This document shows positions 18,107 through 26,504 of a stretch of 64,000 nucleotides of DNA, piece by piece. The position numbers and the translations under genes are program-made. Every line of letters begins with the position of its first letter. Within the stretch, counting starts at the first letter, position 1. The notes under the pieces are model-generated. The model was not told the origin of the DNA. It did not search any database and saw nothing but the letters and a program-made list of their open reading frames with translations. The stretch comes from Perkinsela sp. pyNocScin1 (lineage: Eukaryota > Euglenozoa > Kinetoplastea > Prokinetoplastida > Perkinselidae): contig CAXHTR010000001.1 in the NCBI GenBank assembly GCA_964019655.1, forward strand, positions 124,001 to 188,000, given 5' to 3'.

Positions 18107-19066
18107 ATGATCACTCCAGAGACTGAGACGCCCATCCCCGTCCTCGAGGTCCCCGTCGGCGAGATGCTCACTGTCATCCGCCAGATCACCACGATCCTCC
18201 GGCACTCGACCGCGACGACGCACCACCAGCTCGAGCAGATCATCCAGCCCTTCCGCAGCGACCCGAACCTCCGCCACGTGCACTCCGGCTGCGAAATTCT
18301 GTTTCGGCACATCTCCAAAGAGTTCGGCCGCATCACCGCCGCCGACCCGCAGATCGCGCACCCCATGCACGTCCTCGCCAAGCACTGCGCGACGCTCGAG
18401 CGCCGCTGGAGTGAGGGCCCCGCCCGCATCCAGAACTACCTCCAGCCCTTCCTCCAGCGCGCGAAGCGCGTCATGCTCCACGGCTTCTCCACAGTGCTCT
18501 GCGACGCCCTCGTCCAGGCTCATGTCGTCCAGAACGTTCAGATTTATATTACAGAGGGCGCCCCGCTCTTCACTGGCGAGCGCGCCGCCGCGTACATCTG
18601 CGAGCGCTGGGAGGCCCTGCACGGCAACGACGCCATCGCCAGCGCCATCTGCATTATTCCGGACAGCGCCGCAGCTGCCATTCTGCCGTCCGTTGGGTTC
18701 GTGCTGGTTGGCGCGAGCGCTGTGACGATCAACGGCGGCGCTGTCGGCATGGTCGGGTGCAACCAGCTCGCAGTCCTCGCGCACGCGCTCGGCAAGGACT
18801 TTTACGTCGCAGCGGAGGTCTTTCGCTTCTCGCGGACGTTTCCGCTCTCGACTGGGGACCTCCGGGCGATCCGCAACGACCTCGAACCCGGGGACAGCGA
18901 GGGCGAGGAGCCAGAAATGCTGTATCCACTCCTCGAGTACGTCCCGCCGTCGAACATTTCGATGTTTTTCACCAATCTCGGGCTCTTTCCGCCAGCGACG
19001 GCAGCAGACGAGCTCTACTCGATATTCATGGGCGAGTGCGCAGGGGGTAAGGGGTTGTTGGAGTAG
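18107..19066 (+). CDS. Translation initiation factor eIF2B alpha subunit
   Basis: A 319-residue protein of the eIF2B alpha/beta/delta family, a regulatory subunit of the guanine-nucleotide exchange factor for eIF2. The N-terminal helical part (about 1-130) is followed by the Rossmann-like half with VMLHGFSTVLCDAL (about 120), YITEGAPLFTGERAA (about 146-160), the VGASAVTINGGAVGMVGCNQLAVLAH region (about 203-228) and the conserved C-terminal tail. The NGG..GxxG motif is typical. The alpha rather than beta or delta assignment follows from the short N-terminus. The ATG at 18,107 was chosen because the longer frame crosses the pyrimidine tract. Confidence 0.85.
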   Translation: MITPETETPIPVLEVPVGEMLTVIRQITTILRHSTATTHHQLEQIIQPFRSDPNLRHVHSGCEILFRHISKEFGRITAADPQIAHPMHVLAKHCATLERRWSEGPARIQNYLQPFLQRAKRVMLHGFSTVLCDALVQAHVVQNVQIYITEGAPLFTGERAAAYICERWEALHGNDAIASAICIIPDSAAAAILPSVGFVLVGASAVTINGGAVGMVGCNQLAVLAHALGKDFYVAAEVFRFSRTFPLSTGDLRAIRNDLEPGDSEGEEPEMLYPLLEYVPPSNISMFFTNLGLFPPATAADELYSIFMGECAGGKGLLE

Positions 19067-19459
19067 TGATTTTGATGATGGTCAAGCGTGCTAGTTTAAC
19101 CTTGGAGACAATTGATGAAGATGCAAACACAGGATTTAAGTAAAGTCAGGCCATATTCGACCACTTTAGTGTTAAAAAAAGTACAAGAATTTAAGAGTTG
19201 TGAGATAGCGTCCAGGGACTTAAAAATACTAATATCAGGCTCCCAAGGCATGAATTTCATGCTGATGTAGCGATTCTGTATCGCTATCTGCTTTGCAGCA
19301 GGTTCATACTCACTTGAGGCTTTTGTCTCAAAAATCTTACGAGCGATGCGCAAAATCATGGCTAGTGACCCACATAGTGCGGTCACCCTCTTCTCTTCTT
19401 TCATGTCCTGCCTTTCCCCATTAGAACCCCCTTACTTTTATATTTTCAGACCTGTACGA
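19067..19459. other. Intergenic region, nothing recognised
   Basis: A 393-base AT-rich gap. It ends with a pyrimidine-rich stretch and TATTTTCAG (to 19,449), a likely splice acceptor 11 bases before the next ATG. A minus-strand open frame (19,096-19,404) shows no motif and opposes the run; I do not call it. Confidence 0.4.
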
Positions 19460-19798
19460 ATGGTCCAGCTCTGCTCGCTCGAGACTTTTGCGAGCGCTGT
19501 CAAGAAGATGCACGAGCTCTCCCCCGAGCGCACGCGCATCACGATGAAGCACAAGCCCTTCGTGCCCCAGCCCTACATGTTCCTCAAGTGCACCGACGGG
19601 CCCATCACGCTCACGTACACGATCACGCCCGAGGAGCCCGACATCGAGCGGCTGTACACGTTCCTCGACGAGATCGCCGCGCGCATGGTGCGGTCCTCGG
19701 ACCAGACCATGCACGAGGACATTGGCTTTGACATCGACACGCTCATCGCCGAGGAGCAGCAGCAGGCATCTAAGAGCAGGCGGCGGAGGAGAAAGTAA
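19460..19798 (+). CDS. SRP9-like protein
   Basis: A 112-residue protein resembling SRP9, the Alu-domain subunit of the signal recognition particle that with SRP14 slows elongation during ER targeting. The order matches: a first helix FASAVKKMHELSPERTRI, a strand with KHKP, then MFLKCTDGPITLTYT (SRP9 has LKVTDD...CLVYKT), then a helix after the acidic EEPDIERLYTFLDEI. The tail is acidic then strongly basic (SKSRRRRRK), unlike most SRP9. Trypanosomatids are reported to lack SRP9/SRP14, so this needs care. The start after TATTTTCAG is well supported. Confidence 0.55.
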   Translation: MVQLCSLETFASAVKKMHELSPERTRITMKHKPFVPQPYMFLKCTDGPITLTYTITPEEPDIERLYTFLDEIAARMVRSSDQTMHEDIGFDIDTLIAEEQQQASKSRRRRRK

Positions 19799-19883
19799 TA
19801 AGAACCACTCGCTGTCAATCTGAAATTAAATGAAAATCCGAAATCTATAAATTTTTCCCTTTTATCACTTTCCGCTGAATAGA

Positions 19884-20579
19884 ATGACTGACGTACCCAA
19901 TAAGCCGAACATCATCCTCATGGGCCCACCCGGCAGTGGAAAGAGCACACTCGGTCTCGCCCTCGGCGACTACGTCCACATCTCCACTGGCGACCTCATC
20001 CGCGAGGAAATCGCGCAGGGCACAGCGCTCGGCGCCGCCATGCAGCGCACAGTCGCACAGGGCAAGCTGATTTCGAGTGCTGTAGCTGCACAGCTCGTGA
20101 CACAGCGACTTTCGCGTGAAGACGTCAAGGCCCGCGGCTTTATTCTCGACGGGTTCCCGCGTACAGCCGAGCAGGTCGGCGCCCTGCGGGCAGCGAGAGT
20201 CCCAGTGGAAATAGTCATTGTTCTCCACTGCGCGCGGGACGAGCTCGTCAAGCGCATGTGCAGCCGCCGCATCGACCCAAAGACCAACAAACTGTACTCG
20301 CTGCGCAACCTGCCGGCAGGCGTGGACGCCAGCTCCCTCGTCCAGCGCCCAGACGACGAAGAACATGTCATTGTCGAGCGCTATGCACTCTACAAAGCTA
20401 ATGAGCAGCAGATATTGGCCGCCTTTCGGGGCTCTGGGGCAATCCCACCCCACATTGTGCACATCGACGCGGACCAGCCACCGGCGGCAATTGTTGCTGC
20501 ATGCAAGGCCCAGCTGCGGTACTTTGAAGAAATGTGGGCAACAGAGAGTAGGAGGTTTATGCCACAGAGTAAGATTTGA
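19884..20579 (+). CDS. Adenylate kinase
   Basis: A 231-residue nucleoside monophosphate kinase that interconverts AMP, ADP and ATP. P-loop GPPGSGKST is at about 14-22, the AMP-binding segment HISTGDLIREE at about 32-42, and the signature GFILDGFPRTAEQ at about 86-98. The LID region is of the longer type (SRRIDPKTNKLYSLRN) but lacks the zinc-binding Cys set of some bacterial enzymes, fitting a eukaryotic AK2-type. No obvious mitochondrial presequence, so cytosolic or intermembrane-space location. The start follows GCTGAATAG directly. Confidence 0.93.
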   Translation: MTDVPNKPNIILMGPPGSGKSTLGLALGDYVHISTGDLIREEIAQGTALGAAMQRTVAQGKLISSAVAAQLVTQRLSREDVKARGFILDGFPRTAEQVGALRAARVPVEIVIVLHCARDELVKRMCSRRIDPKTNKLYSLRNLPAGVDASSLVQRPDDEEHVIVERYALYKANEQQILAAFRGSGAIPPHIVHIDADQPPAAIVAACKAQLRYFEEMWATESRRFMPQSKI

Positions 20580-20814
20580 GGAAACTGCGTCGGAGTGGAG
20601 GTAGACTGATGCTTTTGGTCCTGTACTTTATCGTCGAGGCATCAGCACTCTTTCATGGCATTGACTAGAGAAATAGAGCATTGACTCAGAGAATTTTGCC
20701 TTAGATGAGTAAGCACCCTTTCTCTAACCAAAAGCTTCGCACAACGCATTTGTTGCACATTTTTCAATTTCAACACAATTCACTCTCTAATCCCCAACTT
20801 ATCTTCCCTCTACA

Positions 20815-22659
20815 ATGCCGCTGTCTATGGGCGACTCGATCGACACCGAGAACTCGAGCTACACGATCATGCTCGAGGTCGCCGGCCTCGGCCACCTCGC
20901 CCGGACCATCCAGGCCGCCGTCCCCACGCTCGACGCGCTCGCCCGCGTCACCCCGCAGGCCTACGCCGCCATCGGCGTCACCGCAATGCCCGACCGCCGC
21001 AAGCTCTTTGACCTCATCGGGCGCATCCCCAAGTCGCGCCAGGCCCTCGAGTCCGTCGTCTTCAGCCCCGACTCCCCGCCGCGCGACGAGCCCATGCAGA
21101 TGTCGCCCCTGAAGGCCGCGACCCCCGACCGCAAGACGTCCTTCGCCCCGTCGGCCCTCGACGAGCTCCCGCCGCTGCCCCTGCCGGTGGCCCAGGACCT
21201 CTCTGCCCGAAAATCCTCCGCGCGCAACCGCAGCATGTCTGTCTCTTCCGTGCCCCGCTGGTCGGCCCCCGCCAAGCCGCCCGCGCGGCGCTCCAACCGC
21301 ATCCTCGTGGCCATCCGCAAGCGCCCGCTGATGGAGGCCGAGGCCCGCGATGGCCAGCTCGACATCATCAGCGTCGTGGGCGAGACCGAGCTCGTCCTCG
21401 CCGAGCACAAGCAGCGCCTCAACCTCTCGAAGTATATCGACACCCACACCTTCCACTTCGACAAAGTGTTTTCTGAAAAAATGACAAACCGCGACGTCCA
21501 CGCGGCGACGACCGCCCCCCTCGTCGACACTGTGTTCGCGGGCGGCAAGGCCACGTGCTTCGCCTACGGCCAGACAGGCAGCGGCAAGACGCACACGATG
21601 CTCGGCAAGGGCGGCGAGATCGGCCTCTACGTCCTCGCTGCACAAGATATTCTCAATAAGATTGACGCTTCTATTGACGCTGTCTACGCGAGCTTCTTCG
21701 AGATATACGCTGGCAAGCTCTACGACCTCATGAACGACCACGAGCAGCTCTCGTGCCTCGAGGGCGGCGACGGCGCGATAAACATCGTTGGCCTCCGCGA
21801 GTACCCAGTGCGCGACACCGGGGGCCTCGTGCAGATTGTGAATTATGGCAATAACAAGCGCTCGAGCGGGACGACGGGCATGAACGCGGACTCCTCGCGC
21901 TCGCACGCGGTGCTGCACATCAACATTTATCGAAATGGCAAGCTGCTGGGGCGCATGACCTTTGTCGACCTCGCGGGCAGCGAGCGCGGCGCCGACACCA
22001 TCAACGCCGACCGCGCGACCCGGATGGAGGGTGCCGAGATCAACAAGTCGCTTTTAGCTTTGAAGGAGTGCATCCGCGCGCTCGATCAGGGCCACAGGCA
22101 CATTCCCTTCCGCGGGACCAAGCTGACAACAGTTTTAAGGGATTCCTTCGTTGGGAACTGTCGCACAGTGATGATCGGCAACGTCTCGCCGGCGTCGGTG
22201 AGCTGCGAGCACACGCTCAACACGCTGCGGTACGCCGACCGCGTCAAGGAGCTCCGCGGGGGCGGGACCCGCGCGACAGAGTCGATGATGGGCCGCGTGC
22301 CAACTGAGAAAGTTGTCTCTGGCAAGGGCTCGGCGAAGATGAGCGCCCCGAGCACCCGAATAACCACTGCGCCCATCGGCAGGCCGACGGCCCAGCCGCC
22401 GTCTGCGACATCTCCCCTGCGGCACGCGCCCAGCATTAGGCAGCAAAGCTCACCGCCGGCGCAGAGCCTGCGGGCGGCGCCGAACCCGAAAAGGTACAGG
22501 GACTACATCTACCGGTGCACAGCGATCGTCGAGCGCCAGATGAAGGCGCTGGACGCGCTCGAGCAGGACGGGGACCTTCAAAGGCACGCGGAGCGCATGC
22601 GGGCGATGGTTAGCGAGCTGGCGATGGAGCTTGAGCGGGTGACGCGGAGTGAGAACTGA
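20815..22659 (+). CDS. Kinesin-13 (microtubule depolymerase) with N-terminal SAM-like domain
   Basis: A 614-residue kinesin. Residues 12-80 look like a SAM-like helical domain (LGHLARTIQAAVPTLDALARV), a feature of several kinetoplastid kinesin-13 proteins. The motor domain (about 160-485) has GQTGSGKTHTM near 252, NADSSRSH near 360, and VDLAGSERGADT near 384, followed by EGAEINKSLLALKECIRALD and FRGTKL, all typical of the kinesin-13 group. A short C-terminal coiled coil (about 560-610) follows a Pro/Ser-rich linker. Kinesin-13 proteins depolymerise microtubule ends in spindle and flagellum length control. Confidence 0.92.
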   Translation: MPLSMGDSIDTENSSYTIMLEVAGLGHLARTIQAAVPTLDALARVTPQAYAAIGVTAMPDRRKLFDLIGRIPKSRQALESVVFSPDSPPRDEPMQMSPLKAATPDRKTSFAPSALDELPPLPLPVAQDLSARKSSARNRSMSVSSVPRWSAPAKPPARRSNRILVAIRKRPLMEAEARDGQLDIISVVGETELVLAEHKQRLNLSKYIDTHTFHFDKVFSEKMTNRDVHAATTAPLVDTVFAGGKATCFAYGQTGSGKTHTMLGKGGEIGLYVLAAQDILNKIDASIDAVYASFFEIYAGKLYDLMNDHEQLSCLEGGDGAINIVGLREYPVRDTGGLVQIVNYGNNKRSSGTTGMNADSSRSHAVLHINIYRNGKLLGRMTFVDLAGSERGADTINADRATRMEGAEINKSLLALKECIRALDQGHRHIPFRGTKLTTVLRDSFVGNCRTVMIGNVSPASVSCEHTLNTLRYADRVKELRGGGTRATESMMGRVPTEKVVSGKGSAKMSAPSTRITTAPIGRPTAQPPSATSPLRHAPSIRQQSSPPAQSLRAAPNPKRYRDYIYRCTAIVERQMKALDALEQDGDLQRHAERMRAMVSELAMELERVTRSEN

Positions 22660-23069
22660 GAATTGAGATAATAATGTGAAATTCGAGGGCAGACGTGCGC
22701 CTGTCTGCGATAACTGGCTGAATGTTCCGATGCGTGGGGCTGGGGGTTAAGCGAAGAAGAGATAATTTTTTGTTTGATGATTTTTCTTACGATGTAAAAT
22801 GGCAGCGTAAACTGAGTTCTCTGATGCATGGGTTAGATCCCATTTTTGCGATGATATCGATCGCACTTTGGCCATTGAAGGAGAGGTGCGCAGGGACCCA
22901 GCAATCGTACAGATAGCGTAAAAAACGAAAAGATACTTTAGTATTGAAAAAGTACTTTGGATTGAAATTTGGGGATCAAGTGCCAAGGAGCCTGATCCTG
23001 TCAATCGTATCATGTTTTTGAAGTGAAAAGTTTTTTAGTTACTTAACTCCTTACTCATACACTTACGCA
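22660..23069. other. Intergenic region, nothing recognised
   Basis: A gap of 410 bases, AT-rich. Small open frames here show no motif or proper start context. A TTTTTTAG near 23,038 may be the acceptor for the LRR gene that follows. Confidence 0.4.
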
Positions 23070-23981
23070 ATGCTTCTGCTCTTCAGTACGGCTGACCCAG
23101 CACTAAGCAGACTCGACCCAATGCTCCTGAGCGACCAGGCGTTGATGGAAATGACTATAGAAAATCTCACAGATGCATCGAGAGCGATTTTTACGGATAG
23201 ACATGGAAATTACAATGATGTGTGCAAGTGGGACTGTATACATTGCGATGCTGATGACCATGTCATTCGGATTTACTTTGGCCCCTATTTCAGAATTTTT
23301 GAAGGTACACTCAACCTTTCTTTCCTGCCATCGCACCTCAGATCGTTCGAAATTGAAGGGCGTGCGTGTACGGGAACTATTGATACAAGCCTTCTTCCGC
23401 AAAGCCTAGAATGCTTGAGCTTGTCAAAGGGGAAATTTTATGGAACATTTGACTTCGCAAAGTTGCCTGAAGAACTTTGTCAAGCGCTCGTTCCCCGCAA
23501 TAATTTCTACGGAGCGTGTGACCTAAGTGCTCTACCCAGCACTTTGCGCACGTTAGATGCTTCAAGTAATGCCTTTACGGGAGGTATCGTTCTCGATAGC
23601 TTGCCAGAGGGAATCAGAGACGTGTGGATGAACGACAATAAGCTCCATGGCACCTTGCACTTCGATGAAATCCCGGGCTCTCTCTATTGCCTGAACCTAG
23701 CGCGTAACAATTTTTCAGGCGATCTCGATTTGAACAACATCCCAAACGGAATCAGAAAGCTTTTTCTCAGCAACAATCAATTCGCAGGTGAATTGCGAAT
23801 CTTACGAATTCCAGAGAGTCTCATGCACATTGACCTCAGCAATAATCTCCTTTCGGGCACAGCTGTGGTGACGCGGGCTATGTATTGTCCAAACCTCCAC
23901 AATAACCCGATTGCTGCTATTCTTGATGAAAATGGGGAACGACACGAGGGCGAGAACCGTGTAAGACTGCTTACAGACTAG
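23070..23981 (+). CDS. LRR protein of the leader-cap family
   Basis: A 303-residue LRR protein. A short leader (MLLLFSTADPA) is followed by the cap (LLSDQALMEMTIENL near 24-38, then DRHGNYNDVCKWDCIHC). The W and Cys spacing recalls the N-terminal caps of plant-like LRR proteins (WxGVxC). About eight repeats of 22-23 residues follow. The C-terminal part ends with a charged tail and no membrane anchor. It is more AT-rich than neighbouring housekeeping genes, as are most family members. Confidence 0.8.
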   Translation: MLLLFSTADPALSRLDPMLLSDQALMEMTIENLTDASRAIFTDRHGNYNDVCKWDCIHCDADDHVIRIYFGPYFRIFEGTLNLSFLPSHLRSFEIEGRACTGTIDTSLLPQSLECLSLSKGKFYGTFDFAKLPEELCQALVPRNNFYGACDLSALPSTLRTLDASSNAFTGGIVLDSLPEGIRDVWMNDNKLHGTLHFDEIPGSLYCLNLARNNFSGDLDLNNIPNGIRKLFLSNNQFAGELRILRIPESLMHIDLSNNLLSGTAVVTRAMYCPNLHNNPIAAILDENGERHEGENRVRLLTD

Positions 23982-24146
23982 CTGCGTAAGAGTGCAAGGC
24001 CGAGTCCTGTAAAATGCACTGATCAGCAAAATATCTTAGCATACGAATATTTTGTCGCATCAGATGGGGAAATGAATGATAAGCTACGCACTGGCATGTA
24101 GTCTTTACCAACCTACTTTCCCCTTTCATTCAATCACTCTTATTAT

Positions 24147-25058
24147 ATGCAGCGCCTCTGCAGCTTCCTGACGAAGTCGTCGCGGCCGCTGAGCGCCAAG
24201 CTCCCGCTCGCGCAGCCCCTCGCGCGCTACGCCTCCATGTCCGAAACGAAGGCGCACACGAGCGTGAGCAACCTCATCGGGTACATCCACTCCATCGACG
24301 GCACGATCGCGACCGTCATCCCGACCCCCGAGAGCGAGGGCGTCGCGTACAACACCATCATCAAGATCCAGGTGAGCGCGAACGTCGTCGCGAGCGGCCT
24401 CGTCTTCAACCTCGAGAAGGACGGCCGCGTCGGCCTTATTCTCATGGACAACATCCACGAGGTCAAGTCCGGCCAGAAGGTCATGGCGACGGGCAAGCTC
24501 CTGTCCATCCCCTGCGGGTTCAACGTCCTCGGCAAGGTCGTCAACCCCCTCGGCCAGGAGATCCCGACCGGCTTCGACGGCGAGGGCGCCGAGGCGCGCG
24601 ACGTGCAGTCCGAGGAGTTCGGCCGCGTCGACGCGAACGCCCCGAACATCGTCTCGCGCTCCCCCGTCAACTACAACCTCCTCACGGGCTTCAAGTCCGT
24701 CGACACGCTCATCCCCGTCGGCCGCGGCCAGCGCGAGCTCATCGTCGGCGACCGCCAGACCGGCAAGACCTCCCTCGCCGTCTCGGCCATCATCAACCAG
24801 GTCCGCGTCAACCAGCAGATTCTCTCGAAGAACGCCGTCCTCTCGATCTATGTCTCCGTCGGCCAGCGCTGCTCCAACGTCGCGCGCATCCACCGCCTCC
24901 TCGCCGCCTACGGCGCCCTCCGCTACACGACGATCATGGCCGCCACCGCCGCCGAGCCCGCCGGCCTCCAGTTCCTCGCGCCCTACTCCGGCGTCACCAT
25001 GGGCGAGTACTTCATGAACCGCGGCCGCCACTGCCTCGTCGTCTACGACGACCTCTCG

Positions 25059-25090
<32 letters not shown>

Positions 25091-25886
25091 CCTGCTCCGC
25101 CGCCCGCCCGGCCGCGAGGCGTACCCCGGCGACGTCTTCTACCTCCACTCGCGCCTCCTCGAGCGCGCTGCCATGCTCTCGCCCGGCCGCGGCGGCGGGT
25201 CCCTCACGGCCCTCCCCGTCGTCGAGACGCTCTCCAATGACGTCACGGCCTACATCGTCACGAACGTCATTTCGATCACAGACGGCCAGATCTACCTCGA
25301 CACCAAGCTGTTCACCGGGGGCCAGCGCCCCGCCGTCAACATCGGCCTGTCTGTCTCGCGCGTCGGGTCGAACGCGCAGAACGTCGCGATGAAGAAGATC
25401 GCGGGCGAGCTCAAGAAGATTCTCGCAGAATACAGAAAACTCGCGGCGGACTCCGTCGGCGGGCAGCAGCTCATGACGATCCCGATGATCCGCGGCGCGC
25501 GTTTTGTCGCGCTCTTCAACCAGAAGGGCCCGTCGTACTTCAAGGACGCCCTCGTGTCGCTCTACGCGTGCCTCAACGGGTACATGGACGACGTCAAGCT
25601 GCAGTACGTCAAGTTCTACGAGTACCTGCTGGTGAACAAAGACCTCAGTATTCTGTACGGCGCGGCGAAGAACAAGTTCTTCTACATGTACCTGAGCGAG
25701 CTGAACTATATGATCCGCATCCTGACGCTCAACTCGCCGATCCTGAAGGACGAGCTCGACCGCATGCTCAAGTCGCACACGTCGATCTTCATGCAGCACT
25801 ACCAGTCGCGCATGAACGCCATCAAGAGCGAGAAGGAGCTCATCGCGCTCAAGAACCTGCTGTACAGCTGCAAGCGCGCCGTGTAG
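24147..25886 (+). CDS. Mitochondrial F1F0 ATP synthase alpha subunit
   Basis: A 579-residue alpha subunit of the F1 motor. A presequence-like N-terminus (about 1-30, Arg/Ser/Leu-rich) is followed by the beta-barrel domain, the Walker A motif GDRQTGKTS (about 200-208), the PGREAYPGDVFYLHSRLLER segment, and a helical C-terminus ending SCKRAV. Overall wording and the C-terminus match kinetoplastid alpha subunits. Euglenozoan alpha is known to be proteolytically cut into two fragments in the region between the barrel and nucleotide domain; the corresponding stretch here is about 140-160 and is acidic (DGEGAEARD). Codon use is extremely GC-biased, which creates a long meaningless open frame on the other strand. 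Confidence 0.97.
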
Positions 25887-26504
25887 GCGAGATTTTAATA
25901 GATTGGTTATATTTGAAGTGAAACTCTAGTCACGTAGATCGAGTGGGTAGAGGTGGAAAGGGAAGGCGTATGTTCGTTGAATTTTTGATTTTTGTAGAGA
26001 AAAATGTGCAGGTAGGGAGAGTGTTAGTGCACTGGGTGAGGGGCAACGAGGCTGAGAGGGCAGTCAAAGAGAAAAGATTTCAGCTTCGAGTGAAGCGCTG
26101 CGCATGGCAGAGTCAGCGAAAGACATAAACCTTTGGAGAGCGATCGATAGAAACAGCCTCGGAGCATGGTCCTTTTTTCTGAAAATGTTCGCCATTCTCG
26201 GTTTCGTTCGACCTCGGAGGCTGTCGGTAGCGCTCGTGCACTTCTCAGCCCAAGGCGATTCGAAACAAAGCGCGCAGAATTCAGAATGAAATCTACGAGG
26301 TATGGCTCACACTTTTTTTTGCATTAGTGAACAAAGTTTGGAGGCAAAGCACATGAAGAATATATTCATATTGATCGTATTCAGCGAAAGCAAAAGTCAA
26401 AAGAGGAAAAATAGAGCCAAAAAACGTACAATTTTTATCATCAAGTGTTCCTCAGCCCTCGATCACTAAGCTTTTTATGACGCAATCCAAAATTTACTCT
26501 ATAA
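25887..26504. other. Intergenic region, nothing recognised
   Basis: A 618-base gap, the longest in the plus-strand housekeeping run. Short open frames are present but none has a motif. An ATG at 26,477 opens a short frame overlapping the next gene's start, out of frame, and could act as an upstream ORF. I see no tRNA-like cloverleaf. Confidence 0.4.

Noticed and set aside
20770-21918. A 382-codon minus-strand frame inside kinesin-13
   Set aside because: Same cause; a conserved kinesin motor is encoded on the plus strand and the mirror product is low complexity.
24126-25799. A 557-codon open frame on the minus strand across ATP synthase alpha
   Set aside because: It is the mirror of extreme GC3 bias in the real gene: the product is a low-complexity Asp/Glu/Val/Leu/Arg sequence with no family motif.
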